64,000 nucleotides of DNA from Mesostigma viride (lineage: Eukaryota; Streptophyta; Mesostigmatophyceae; Mesostigmatales; Mesostigmataceae), in the NCBI GenBank assembly GCA_009746045.1, contig RPFO01000312.1:1498639-1562638 (forward strand). The letters run 5' to 3'. Under the pieces are notes generated by a model that did not search any database, was not told the origin of the DNA, and worked only from the letters and a program-made list of their open reading frames with translations. Of this stretch, positions 1-12,649 are shown one piece after another; within the stretch, counting starts at the first letter, position 1, and the number at the start of each line of letters is the position of its first letter. A program made the position numbers and the translations under genes.

Positions 1-187
1 TCGCATAAAATAACCCAGTACAGATATCAAGATCTTTGCCCAAGGCCGCCCTCTTGACGCTTACAACGTCACAATGGTACATGTCAACGACTCAACGTCA
101 TGCTGTTTACGTCAAATGCCATGTGTTACTGTTTTACTACAACAGTCTTGATAACAGGTTATATTTCACCACATCTCGAACCCTTAC

Positions 188-3100
188 CTGCTGCGGCGGC
201 AGCTTGGCGACGCGGTCATCCACCATCGCCACCAGTTGCTCACGCGTGGGCTGTTCGACCCCACCCGGCCCACACCCAGGCAGCCCCCCTCCCTGTCCCT
301 GTGCCGCCACCCCACCCGCAGACACACTATACTCGGCCAGCCACTCCTCCACGGTGCGCTCAACCATGACACGCCGCACGAAACCAGCGCGCATGCCCGC
401 GTCCATCGGGAGCCGCTCCAGCCCTTGCTCGAGCAGCACCTTGGCAAGCCAGTAGCGCCACCGGATGCCCTGGAGCGCAGCCAGGGGGGACATGGCGTGG
501 AAGTCCAGGGACATCTGGCCAGCACCGCTCGCCCTGGGCTCCCCGGCAGTCGCGCCCGTGCCCACTTTCACGTCCGCGTATCCGCCAGCATTAACACCAT
601 TCGCAGGCACCGAGTTGAACCCATGGCTAGCACCTGCCCCGCCAGTAAAGCTGGCATCGGTAACCAGCCCTCCCCCACCCAGCCGCAGCAGATCCTCTGC
701 GTACTGCAGCTCCGCCTCCTCTCGTTGGCGCCGCCACTCGGACAGCATGCCACGCACATGGGCGTCCACGGACCAGCGCGGGTGGTCCACGCTCGTTGCC
801 CCCTCCGTCGCCTCGTGGCGCTCGGCGCACACGGGGCATGTCAAGACGTGCATGTCACCATCGTTGATGGTGATGCTGCTGGCATCCGGAACCACCCCTG
901 CTGCCAGGCCGGCCTTGTCCCAGATGATGTGGAAGCACGGCTGGCAGAACACATGAGGGCCCATGTCGATGCCTGCCGAGTGCTCGCTGGCATCGACGTC
1001 TACTACCATGGACTCCTTGACCCCCTTTGCCCCTGCATGAGACTCTGCAGCGCCTTGGATTTCCACCCCCGCGCCCGCCTCATCCCCATGTGCCTGTTTA
1101 TCATCGTTGTTGTTGGCAGCGTGGGCGGCTCGGTGGGTCCGCCGACAGGGAAGCAGCGCGGCGCCTTGCTCCTTGGACGTCTGCGTGTTGCAGAGCGAGC
1201 AGCTGAGGCGTGCTGCGCGCTCCTGCTCAATGGTGTCCAGGAGCTGTTTCTCGCGCGGGCATGAGCGGTGGATGAAGCCCATCATCGCGCTCATGGCCTC
1301 CGCCTGGTGATGGTGGTGGCCACGGGGGTGTTTGTGTGTTGTGTGTGTGTGGGGGGGGGGGGGGCGGGGCATATGTGTGTTTGTTTTTGGGGGTGGGGGG
1401 TGGCAGGAAAGTGCGTGTGGGGGAGTGGTCGGCAGTGTGAAAGGTGACCCTGTGTTAGTGCAATATATCCTGCATGTGTTGCTCTTGGGTGCATGGGCGG
1501 ATGGTACTCAGGTGGCGGAAACAAAGGGAAACCAACGAGGGGGAGGCCGGGAGGGGTGGAGGGGGTCAGAAAGAGGATAGCTATGAAGTGGAGGAGATTA
1601 TGGTGATGTGTGATTTCTCAGCAATAAAAGTAACGCAATGCTTTAACAGGAAACTAGGGGTAGCTATGGGCAAGGGATGCCATGCCTATTCCTGCACTTG
1701 TTATCACTCCTGCACTAGGCTCCTTATGACCAACCCCTCCGGGGGTAGACTTGCTGGTCGGAATGGCTGGCGCAAGCCACACTTACATTGCCAGTTAGCT
1801 ATATTTCCGTCTCCGAAGCCCCTGTGTGAGGACCTTCAGCACATTGGTTGCCCCTCCTGAACCCTCACAGCAACCACAACTAGCAGCATCCACCTGCTGG
1901 TCTTCGCCCATCAGCCAACCATCATTGTACCGTGTTGCCGGCTAGCTCCTGCTGCACCCAGCAGAACACTGCACCCACCTGCAGGTCCTCCAGCTCCGTC
2001 GCCACGTCCTCATGCGCGCCCATCAGCCGCGCTCGCAACCTCTCCTTGACGGTGGCCAGCTGTGCCTCCAGCGCGTGGTACTTAGCCCACAGGGGCGGTG
2101 ACGCAAAGCGCAGCAGGGCCAGCAGGTCTGGCGGGTGGAAGGCATGGGCAAATAGTTTGGCCAAGAGGGGCAAGTGGGGCGAGGCACGGCATTGGGGTGA
2201 TTGAAGGTGCAGTTTATGTGTGACGACGGCAGAGCCGCAACACAGATGGGTGCAATTTGGATGCGTGACTGGATGGGCGAATGGGTGGAAAGAAAATCTC
2301 GGCCGAGGACATATTCCAGTCCCTTTATGGGGTGTGCCAAGTCATGAGGTGTGTGTGTGTGGGCGTGGGTGTTGGATTGACAGAGAGAAGGGAACACCAT
2401 GCCACGGTCAGAAAACAGACATTGATTACTCAGACAGGTGCCCCCAAATAAGTCCCTACCACAGCGTTGCGAGCACAGCGTGTTTAGAAATGTAATATAT
2501 AAAAATATGTCCTTATGGACACAATTATGTCCGCTTGGTAGCGGCAGCAAGCAGCGAAGAAGTGCAGGGGAAAGAAGTACCTGCGTCGGGCAGCGATTCG
2601 GCGAGGGCCAGCACATAACCCTCCATGCCATCCGCCATCGCGGTGCCCACTCCTGATGACACATCCAGGTTGTTGGATACAGGCAACAGGGACGCTGATG
2701 AGACCAGGCCCTTGAGGGTGGCCATCAGGTCCCTGCCCCGCACGGTCACCACCTCCCTGCGGAACGTCCGCTGGGGGGGCACCCACGAGGGCACCAGGAG
2801 GCTGCGCTTGTGAAGCCCGTGGGACAGCAGGGGGGGCGGTAACTGGGGCAAGCCATCGGCATTACTGCCGTCCTTGGAGGCTGGTTGTTGGTTTCCTTTA
2901 GCGGTGTACTGGTACGTGGTTTTCACATCGGCATCCGCTGAGCTGGACGGTAATCCAGCCACCTCGTGATCTGGCAGCGGCACTGTGGGACCCTCCCATA
3001 TCTCAACTGTGTCATCGGCAGGCTGCTCCAGCTCGAGCACCCCCGTGACCTCGCGTGCGTCCTCCTCGTCGATCTCCGCGTCCTCGGGGCCACTGCGAAG

Positions 3101-6100
3101 GGACGCCGCCTGGAGGGGGGCACCGTGGGTGCAGGGAGGAGCAATATGTCATGAAAAACCAGGTTGCCAGATAAGTAAAAGGCATAGTAGTAAAATAGAT
3201 TGTGGCATCGGCAGAGTGACTGGCAAGCAGGGTGTGTAATAGTCAACCAAGGCTATGGTTCAAATGGCTTGCCAGCGATGGTTTCGCAAGTAACAGTAGC
3301 GCTCCCTGACAGTCAGGCCAGATGAACCTAGTTCGCGGATTCATACACTTCAGGTTCAGCCTTCAATGTTGTAGTCACTCAATCGTGAAGTCGCCCATGT
3401 TGCAGTACTTCTATCATTAAATCCCAAATACAGCAGTATCAGCGTGCTCTTGCCTTTCCTATCAATCGCAAATCTCATCACTGGTGACCCACCTGCTATT
3501 GGCTACTGTCGTTGCCTGGCTACTCCCCGTCATCCCCGTCCGCGTACGACCCCCTCCGCTTGCTCCCTCTCCCCCTTCTACCCTTTCCCTTGGCTCCCCC
3601 CCCCCCCCCCCTGATCTTGGGTATCCTACCCCACCGCCTCAGCTACCCGCTGCCTATAGCCTCGCAAGGCAACCCCTATTCAAGTGGTTTGGATTCCAGT
3701 TTTGGAGGGTTCCCTGGCTACATCCCCACCTCCTTGGCAAGCACCCTCTGCTGGGCATCACGCACCTCCTTGCCGTGGTTTGCCATCGTGATCGGGTTGC
3801 CGGCGACCTCCTTCCTCGGTGCCTAGCGTGTATACCTGGTCTGACACCTCCACATCCCCCTCCCCACCTACTGAAACTCCAACTCTCTACCTTCATCCGT
3901 AACGCAAGTCCACCCACCTCCTCCTTGGTGACGAGCGCGTACAGCTGGTCAGACACCTCGACCAGGAAGCGCACGAGTGAGCAGGTGGTGCCGCGCCGGC
4001 TGGGAGCCACGTAAGCGTCGGCACTGTGCCACAGGAAGACAAAGGCCACGCGCGAGTTGGCCAGCTGGCAGTAGAGGCCCGGCGCCATGGCCGATGGGTG
4101 CCTCCGCAGCAGCTCGGAGCTGGTGTCGTCTCCCACGATGGCCATGGGTTCGATGATATGTTGATTATGGTATTAGCCGTGGTCAACGTTGTGATGACCA
4201 TGGGTTCGATGATATGTTGATTATGGTATTAGCCGTGGTCAACGTTGTGATGACCATGGGTTCGATGATATGTTGATTATGGTATTAGCCGTGGTCAACG
4301 TTGTGATGACCATGGGTTCCATGATATGTTGATTATGGTATTAGCCGTGGTCAACGTTGTGATGGCCATGGGTTCGATGATATGTTGATTATGGTATTAG
4401 CCGTGGTCAACGTTGTGATGGCCATGGGTTCGATGATGTGTTGATTATGGTATTAGCCGTGGTCAACGTTGTGATGACCATGGGTTCATTGGTTCATGGT
4501 GGTGGCAGTGGGGTGTTGTACACATAAACACGCACATAGTGGGTTTGTGTACACGTGGTGGTTGGTTTGGTGGGATCCCGTGGCAGGATGGGGGGGGCGG
4601 GGCAGGGCACGACGGGGGGTTTGACAGGGTGGCGAGGTTGTCATGATGGCGGTTGTCAAGGAAAGGTTTTCAGGCTGCTGAACAGGACATGGAGATAAAA
4701 TGGAGATATGGTGGGGTATGAGCATGGATGCTGTAGAACAGATCTACCTTGATAGCAAGAGGTACATTTGCACTTCACACACAAACTGACAGGAGGTTCC
4801 ACTCTAGGTGTCAGTGGACTCTCCATGCTAGCAGACTCCCAGGGTGTGGATTGTACTGCACATGGTGAATTCGACTGGCCTAAGGGACAGCCATGGCACG
4901 TGGCATTCCAGCAACTATGTGACCTACCCGCCCAGAGCCTCTGAAGGGGGGTAGTTAGGCACTTCGTGGTTGATAGTTTAGTTTGGTGGGCAGGGCTGTG
5001 ATGGCCCCAGGCCATTTACGTGACCACGGGCACGAAAAGGCCTGACAGTCAAAGGCAAAGACACAATAGAACACGAAATGTCCTTCAATGGGACCCCCCC
5101 AAAGCACGCCCATACACGGGTCACAGGAAAGGATTTAAGGGTAATAGAGAGCAATGTGGTGGCCTCAAGAACTGATCAGGCCATTTAAAAGGCTTAGGTG
5201 GGGTAGGCAAAGAAGATGGATACACGCTGCGCGGCATGCCGGCGTGCTGACTCAGCAGTCGCAGCATCAGCTCCCGGTCGCCGTACACGCCCACCACGTG
5301 CAGGTCTGGGCACGTGGCATCCAGGAAGCCAAAGTCGACCGTCCCGCGCAGGTGATTGACCGCGCGCGCGCCATAGTCAGCACACAGCCGAGTGATGTGC
5401 TCCCGGGACGCAGTGGCCTTGTCCACTGGACGGAGAAGGGTGTAGATAAGGATTTAGAAGAGGGTTTGGGCAGCGGAGAGCATGGGGCAGAGTGTCAATG
5501 GGCAGTTAAGGCAGTAGCATTGTACTGTAAACAAATGGGTCAGGCAGTGGAGTGCATAGGGCAGATTGTTGATGGAAAGTTTGCAAGCTTCTTGGCAGAG
5601 AGCATAGAGCACACTGGGCACATGGGGGGGGTGGGGGAGAGGGGGGGAATCACGGCAAAAAAGTCCTGAACAAGTAGCCAGCAAGGCAGGGTGCAACAAC
5701 AAAACTATAGTGGCCACTGAACACCAGAATGAGGTCATCAGCATGAAATGACCAGTATAAAGTTATCAGCATTAAATAACTAGAATTTACCAATTAAATG
5801 ATTCCAACATACCCATCCCCCCCTCGTGGTAATCGCTGGTGACGGTCACCAGTGGGTACAGCCGAGGTGCGGCGACCATGCGTCCCGCCCAGCGGATGGT
5901 GAGGCTCGACTCGCGGGCTAGCGGTGGGGGCCGGGCCAGGCCGGTCAGCCCCAACGCAAAGGACAGCGACTCGGGCATGCTGGCATCTGCAGGCGCGGCA
6001 CCTGCCAGGCGACGAAACATCATCATGTGCAGCCACACTTGCATGCAAGCTCAGTGCATCACGCCGTAGGAGACATGACACGTGGCACCCCATTGAATGC

Positions 6101-8483
6101 AGGCAAGGCAGGCCAAGCAAACCCTGATAGCAGCGCAGCCTATGGCCATGGTGATTAAACAAGCTGCCGCTACATGCAGTTAATTGATCTCACCCCTTTT
6201 CGACAACCTCAAGAAGGCCTGCCGCCACAATCATCCCATTCCGGGACCCATCGGCCCACACCCACCATCAACTACAAACAGTGAACTGGCATCCCCTCAT
6301 AAATCCATCAGCATGCCGGTACTTGATTTCACGATACTTGGAAAAGCATGTGCTTGACAGACAAGAACGGGGAAGCAGACCCACATCGGGAGGTCGTCTC
6401 TGGGTTCGTTCCCACGAAGCCTAGGCTGGACCACTGCACAAACCGTGGGGGGGGGTCACCATAACATGGGGCAGTGCTCTTGTTTCACCCACCTGCGGAT
6501 GGCCGCCGGTCCTCCGCCTTGCGCTTGACCAGCACGGGGGGCTGCGGGGGCGGCGACGGCGTCCTCTCCTTGCTGGTCCTCTCCCTGCCGGTGGACCGCG
6601 GCCGAGCCACCGCCGAGTCATCGGTGTGGGCGCCAGCTGTCTTGTCCCGACCGGTAGGAGGAGAGGACAACCGACTGGTGGGTGATCGTGACGCGCGGCG
6701 GGCGGAGGGGGCCCTACCGGCCTTACCCTCCGGCACCGTGGCGCTGCCATTGTTCTCCTTGACGATGCTGGCATCTGGAACAGAGGTGGTGCTCATGAAC
6801 CGGATGGCCGCTGCGTGGGTGGGTGGGTGGGTGGGTGGGTGGGTGGGTGGGTGGGTGGGTGGGTGGGTGGGTGGGTGGGTGGGTGGGTGGGTGGGTGGGT
6901 GGGTGGGTGGGTGGGTGGGTGGGTGGGTGGGTGGGTGGGTGGGTGGGTGGGTGAGTGGGTGGGTGGATGGGTGGGTGGGGACGCAGTGGTGCAGTCGCAT
7001 GGCAAAATGAGAAGCGTGTTTTAAGGGGGAAGAGGAAAGGTAAAGAACAATGAACGCGCGACAGGGTGAGAAGAGCCAAATTTGATTCAGGCCAACAGGG
7101 AGTGGTTGCCAGCAACATCCACGGCATGGTTGTTGGCGTGGTTTCCCAACAGGGAGGTATCTATTTTGTTTCTTCCGGAAGGGTGTTGAGGAAAGGATGG
7201 CATACGAAAGCAGGCAGCTCAGACAATGGGGACGCCACATGGGGGCTGCAAAAGGACAAAAGCATTTTGCTAGCATGATTCCCCATCGCTGGAATCTTGC
7301 TAGCATGCTTAAGCGAGCAAACTTGTGAGCAGGCGTTGGGGAGGAAACCATGAAAGAAAAAAGACAGGCGGTTACAGACGAACAAAACTTTACACCCTAG
7401 ATCTCGGCAAGGGTGTGCTCCACCATCTCGGCACCTGGCCAATGACTCACCTCGCGGGCTGTTGAGGGACAGCTCACTGAACGGGAGTCGTTGTGCCGTG
7501 TCCATCACATGGAACGCCACGATGGGAGACCTGGCAGGGAGCGGCTCCTGCCCATCTTGATGCTTGCAAGGCACTGAGGTGGTGCCTGTGCCTGCCTCAA
7601 ACACAAACGGGGCACTTCCCTGGCTCGGGCTCCTCCTTGCAACGCTCGAGGAAGTGGTGGCCACACTGCGAGCCGGCGAGGGTGGCCGGCCAGTCAGACC
7701 CCCATGCTCAGGGGGTCGAGGAGGGTGTAGGGGGGAGGGGGTCCGTGCTCTAGCATCGTCGGTGGGCCGGAGATGCTTGTGAAGGGCGGTGATGGTATGG
7801 TTAGACCGGGCGAGGCCGCCACCGGGCGTGCGTGCACCTCCATTGTCGACGGCATGCACGATCTCAGAACAGGTGTGGCAGAGGCGGCCCGTGCTGTTCT
7901 GGGTCTTAGCACAGTCGGCGCAGAAGACATCCGCCCGGGCTTCCCCGCATTCGTCGCAAAGAGTGCCTGCGCATAAATCCATTAAGGTTAGAAATACGAG
8001 TCGTTAAGTGATCAGTAGCGTCACCGACATCCACTTCCGTCATGACAAAATTTTGTCATAATGCCACGAGACGGGCATTGCAAGAAAGAGTCGAACAACA
8101 ATTCTCTCAAAAGCCCGAAAGGAATACATTTGCGTAGCGTTGAAAGCTTACATCATCAGACAGGCGACAGTGCGTAAATAAAAGCATGGCAAGGCACAGT
8201 CACAGACACGAAATACGCAATGCCACCTGCGAAAGCGATACAAGCCGTGTTGGGATGAAGTCGCAACGCGAGACAAGCCAATCTGAGGAGATTGCGAAAA
8301 AGCGCTTAGTCCACTTTTCGTTGACTTACTGAATACCAACGGCCGGCGAGAATGGCCTTTAAAGCGCTTCAGGCGATGGACCTTGGAATCGCACTGCGTG
8401 CAATAAATCTTATCGCAGGTATCACAGCGGATATCAGCCGGTGCTGTGTCGAGGTCGCATATTCCTCTGCTAGCGGGACCCAT
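188..8483 (-). CDS. B-box/RING-like zinc-finger protein, 9 exons, 3' end beyond window
   Basis: Exons (minus strand, high to low): 8483-8330, 7966-7451, 6774-6493, 5986-5813, 5425-5224, 4119-3918, 3109-2581, 2127-1931, 1303-188. All junctions are GT-AG and all phases agree, giving 1124 codons; a donor at 187-186 shows the gene continues leftwards. The start is an ATG at 8483. Exon 1 has a zinc-binding B-box pattern (C9, C20-x2-C23, C28-x2-C31, H36). Exon 2 has a second one (CDEC, CADC, CHTC, then H). Exon 9 has CSLC, a C/H-rich stretch, CQPCFH and CPVC, which resembles a RING or other treble-clef finger. The middle is Pro/Ser-rich and basic. Such combinations are common in ubiquitin ligases and scaffold proteins, but I do not recognise the family and assign no substrate. 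The exon 5/6 junction is the least certain, because a 56-bp minisatellite reaches the exon 6 start. Gene existence is well supported; the exact model is less so. Confidence 0.72.
4137..4490. repeat. 56-bp minisatellite at an exon start
   Basis: Six full units plus a partial one; the marker CATGGG recurs at 4143, 4199, 4255, 4311, 4367, 4423 and 4479, exactly 56 bp apart. Read on the coding (minus) strand, each unit contains CCCATGGCCATC or CCCATGGTCATC, and the first of these matches the bases just before exon 6 of the zinc-finger gene. The array therefore abuts, or has grown from, that intron-exon junction. Confidence 0.95.
6815..6977. repeat. (TGGG)n tetranucleotide array
   Basis: About 40 tandem TGGG units with two late point variants. 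On the minus (coding) strand it reads (CCCA)n and lies in intron 2 of the zinc-finger gene, ending about 40 nt upstream of the exon 3 acceptor at 6775. The plus strand could form G-quadruplexes. Long ORFs across it are repeat artefacts. Confidence 0.97.
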
Positions 8484-9474
8484 CTATGGTTCTATCTGTT
8501 TAAGGATTACAACGGTTTTACCGGCGGGAGCGATACCTAGGTTACGCCATCGCTGGCCCTGTCCATGTGCGCTCAGCTCAATCTAGACCAGGCAGATGAA
8601 AGCACGCCTTCGAAACTGTACCAGCTAAGAAAGACCACGTATTTTCTTTTAGGCGATTCAAATGGGCTGTTTTCCGTAAAGCAATGTGCGTTTCTCCCCT
8701 TGCGAGCGCACTTGACCATGTATTTTAAAAGATAAGCTACAGCGCAAAGTGGTCTTCCCAGACAACAACAACCTTAATAGTTAGCACGCCAGCCGATTCA
8801 ATCCTCGCAGTTGACGTAACGTGTAAGGAAAGGTGTTTCGCCGACACGATGGATGTTCTAGGCCACTCAATTTGTCGGTGTTGTTCAAAATTTCTGCATG
8901 CGCCTTTGTTTCGGTTCATGCTCGTCTGCTTGTACCGTTGTTTCGTGCTGGACAACGTGCTCATCGTCCGCCACGCGGGACTTTCCGTTTTTTCAAATTT
9001 TCAACGCTGGCTTGCAGCCGAAGCTTAAAGCTTTATGGGCGGTGTGCGCGCGTTACGCCCGTTAGTATACCTAGCGATAAGAGCGCCGCGCCTGCCCCGC
9101 AGCAGTGTTTCCATGTACCATCCACGTGGCACAGGTGTGGCTGGAACTTGGAAGACTGGGAATTTTGCGCGTGATTCTTTTTCATCGCCCAGTCCAGAGG
9201 AAATCGACAAAAAAGGCATCGGTGTGCGCGGAGCGTGGCATGATTGATTCGCCGATTCGGAATTTCGATTGTGGCAACATACTGGAGACGCTCTGGAGGC
9301 ATATTTGGAGGCGTTCGCATTGCAAAATTTACCCTGGTGATTTCGAAACGTCGTCGATTGTGTACTCTAGGCAATTGTTGCACCATGATTATGTTGAGCT
9401 TTTGTAGTCCCCTGCTGAATTCGGCAACGTGAGCAGTAGGTAACGTTTTATGTGATTGGCACCCGAGAGGAAAG
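8484..9474. promoter_or_regulatory. Divergent intergenic region between the zinc-finger and SOUL genes
   Basis: The two start codons face away from each other across 991 bp, so both promoters should lie here. I see no convincing TATA box, tandem repeat or coding exon. The short ORFs in it have no recognisable domain. Confidence 0.4.
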
Positions 9475-12400
9475 ATGGTTGTCTTGCCTCAGCCTAGGTG
9501 GCTGTTGACTGTTGCGGTGATATGGCTTGGCTTGTTCGCGTGGGCAAGCCTTGCCGATTCTATCCCTGTGTGCGAAACACTGGAATGCCCGCCATACTGC
9601 GAAATTCGCAAACTAGCCGAGTTCTCCGTTAGAGATTATCCTATTCGTAAATGGGTCGTGAGACCCGACATTAAAGAGTTTTCCTTCGACAACGCAACAC
9701 GAGCTGGCTTCCAGAGCGTAAGTGATCCTTTTATCCCACTTTGCATTTTTGTTCCCAACCAACTGGTTCGAAGGCGGCAGGGCCTAGAGACGGTAAGTGC
9801 TTTCACAACTCGGCGCATGATTGCTTGCTAGCATAGCCCAGGGTTTTCTCCTGGGGGTTTACGGCTGCCTCTGACAGCCTTTATACAGCATGGGCGTGAG
9901 GCATCTGCTCCATGACGTAATTAATCTGAACGATGGTTGGCCCACGTTTAAATTTAATTTGCTGGGCATAAGAATTGGACCCTTACTCTCTGCGTTGAGA
10001 TCAAAAGGCTTTTCCTTAAGAACGCAACCTGGCAGAAGCCCTCCCACCATGCCTTCGTTCAGTTTCTTGGTGCTGTACCGTTCTGACACACGTCACCACC
10101 GCCATGGTGCAACTTTTGCCGATACACCTCTTCTACCGTAGTGGCCCTTATATGTGTACGCTTATCGTACGAAGAGATTTTGGAATTTTTGTTACGTGTA
10201 CGTAGACTTTGGGGATTTTTTTTTTCAGTACGTAGGTGTATTGTCAGGGTATATCCTTTAGGGTGCTCTACAGGTGTACCCTCTGGGGGGCCATAAGATG
10301 AATATTGACTACCTGATGGAGATCTCTTGGGTTGTACGAGGCCGGAAGGAGGTTTTGGGGGGGCATGTACGACGGCGATTCGTACATAATTAAGCGTACT
10401 GATATAAGGGCCACTACGGTAGTTATCGCTGACTGTCGCGGCTGCTTCGTTATTGTGTGATGCACTGCTGGTTGTGTTGGTGTCGATGCAACTTTGGGGA
10501 GTTTGCATGCCCTGACCTGATTGTGTAAACGTCTGCCCGGCGCAGCTGCTTCATGTCCTCGGCTAACCTGAACTTTTTGTGTAAACATCTTCCCAGTGCA
10601 GCTGCTTCATGTCCTCAGCTGACCTGACCTAATTGTGTAAACGTCTTGCCAGTGCAGCTGCTTCACATACTTAGTGGGGGACCTGGAATCATATTCCATC
10701 AGTTCTATGATATGCGTCCTTCTCCCGTCTTTGCTGGTATATATATCTAGGGCTGGGACATCCGCCCGAACACGAACACGAACATGTTCGGGCGAATACC
10801 GAACATGTGCGGTGTTCGGGTCGGCAAAAATGTTCGGCCGAACATGTGCTGTTCGGGTCCGGGTCACCCTCGGAACTTACAGAACATGTTCCCGTTCGGG
10901 TTCGGGTCACCCTGGGAACCGGGCGAATATATCCGCCTCTGACCCGGTACCGAACATTTACATAATACTTTTCGGTTGTTGTTATTGTTTTCAGCCGAAT
11001 TTTTCAGTACCAAACCGCAGAACTTTCACTTATCATTCGACATTTCAGTACCAGCCAATGAACAAGATAATATAGTACGATTTTTGCTTTCTATAGATTT
11101 TAGACGTTCAGACGACAACTAGCATTTTGCTTTCTTTTGTGACAGTCAATCGTCCTCGATGGTGTCCGTATCCTACTCACAAGTGTATCTTTATGAATTG
11201 TTCGTGTCCGGTAAAATGTTCGGGTAATGTTCGGGTTCGGGTTCGGGTCACCTGGGAATGTACCGAACGTGTTCGGTATTCGGGTTGGGGTACTCTCCCC
11301 AGGTGTTCGTGTTCGGGTTCGGGTCGCGAAATGACCCGGATGTCCCAGCCCTATATATATCATTCATGCTTGCTCATGCAGTTGCTTCACTTCCTCTCTG
11401 GGGGGGGGGGGGGGGGGGGGACTGCACAAAACATGTTCGGATGACACATGATTTTGCTTCTTGCTGGTCTACAATCGTGCCTGTTTGACTACAATTAATG
11501 CTGGCTACCGCAGCTGCTTCACTACATCTCAGGCAAGAACGAGGACGGCCTGCGCATCTCCATGACCGCGCCCGTGGTGACAGGTGTCCGGCCGTCTGGC
11601 GGCCCCTTCTGCGAGTCCTCCTTCTCCGTCCAGTTCTTTCTGCCCGCGGCAGTCCAGGACGCGCCGCCGCGCCCGCTCCCAGGGACCCAGGCGGAGGTTC
11701 GGCCACTCGGCGGGTGCATGGCGGTGCGCCAGTTCTCTGGGTTTGCGCGCGACGACAGCGTGGCGGTCGAGGCGGCGAGGCTGTACGAGGCGATTCTGGC
11801 GGCCGGGATGGATGTGGAGGCGGGGGATGACGGCAGTTACTTGGTGGCACAGTATGAGGACCCGCACACGGTGCACGACCGCCACAATGAGATCCTCATG
11901 CCGGTGAGTAAGGATGTTCTCTTGCCACGATAAAAGCAAGGCTTCCAGCACTCCTGCTAGCACTCTTCCTAGCACCGTTACGACCACATTTACGAGCACC
12001 TGTACTAGCGCGGTTGTTGGCATTGCTCCTAGCCCCTGCAAGCTTGATGGCATCTTGTTTACAATATTGACGATAGCATCGTTACCTTACTATTGTATGT
12101 AACTAGCATGGTCCCCAGCACCATTCCTACCACTCTCCTAGCATCTTTACCAGCGTTTAGGGCATATTGCTACTTAGTACTCATCATGGCCCTAGTGACG
12201 TGTGCCATGATGTACGTTAATATATTGGTCAGGCCGCTTTACCAAACATGTATGTAAGGTTCTCCCGATGTGTGGCCTGCGTTGATTGTCTCCTTGATGT
12301 ATTGAAGGTTTCTATATTGATAGTAGTATTAATTGTACCTTGTTGTCTCCTTGATATATTTAAGATTTCTATGTTGATAATAGTATTAATTGTACCTTCT

Positions 12401-12649
12401 TGTCTCCTTGATTATTGATATATATTAGGTGTTTCTACATTGATAGTAGTGTTAATTGTACCTTGTTGTCTCCTTGATATATTTATGGTTTCTGTATTGA
12501 TAGTAGTATTAACGGTACCGTGTTGTCGCATAGCTATTATTAGCTTTTCTGCGCCATGCTGCCTTGTGCAGGTCAAAACAATAGATAAGAGAACAAAAAG
12601 ATTCTCAAAAGGATCGTTCCATGTTGGGACTTGTGAAAATTTTTGTTAG
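9475..12649 (+). CDS. SOUL family haem-binding protein with signal peptide
   Basis: Three exons: 9475-9717, 11514-11903 and 12572-12649. All introns are phase 0, giving 236 aa. Residues 1 to about 28 form a typical signal peptide (basic start, hydrophobic core, small residues before the Cys-rich CETLECPPYCEI). The mature part matches the SOUL/HBP fold family: YCEIRKLAEFSVRDYP, then GFQS joined exactly to LLHYISGKNEDGLRISMTAP, and later HNEILMP. Known members bind haem or tetrapyrroles; a secreted or organelle-lumen location is inferred from the leader. The short last exon (25 aa, Lys/Arg-rich, ending Cys-stop) is the least certain part. Intron 1 is 1796 bp and holds decoy copies of the exon 2 acceptor and a hAT MITE; intron 2 holds a minisatellite. 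Confidence 0.88.
10520..10675 (+). repeat. Three ~57-bp tandem copies carrying the exon 2 acceptor of the SOUL gene
   Basis: Each unit starts GTGTAAAC and contains GCAG followed by CTGCTTCA (AG ends near 10545, 10601 and 10657). The true exon 2 junction at 11511-11522 reads CAG then CTGCTTCAC. A fourth degenerate copy (GCAG then TTGCTTCAC) ends near 11381, beyond the hAT MITE. All are inside intron 1. Confidence 0.85.
10748..11353. mobile_element. hAT-type non-autonomous element (MITE)
   Basis: The terminal inverted repeat TAGGGCTGGGACATCCG begins at 10748 and its complement ends at 11353. The flanks are the perfect 8-bp direct repeat TATATATC (10740-10747 and 11354-11361), the target-duplication length of hAT elements. 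The interior lacks a transposase and has many GTTCGGG/CCCGAAC subterminal repeats in both orientations. It lies in intron 1 of the SOUL gene. Family assignment rests on duplication length and TIR only. Confidence 0.88.
11401..11420. repeat. Poly-G run
   Basis: A run of about 20 G on the sense strand of SOUL intron 1, roughly 90 bp upstream of the real acceptor. Confidence 0.9.
12285..12545 (+). repeat. ~57-bp minisatellite in SOUL intron 2
   Basis: About 4.5 AT-rich units, each with TTGTCTCCTTGAT, then TTTCTAT, then GTATTAATTGTACC. The last, divergent unit runs into the pyrimidine tract of the exon 3 acceptor at 12571. Confidence 0.85.

Noticed and set aside
236-1264. Plus-strand ORF of 342 codons opposite the zinc-finger exon
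   Set aside because: It is the antisense shadow of exon 9, which has the cysteine motifs and consistent splice phases.
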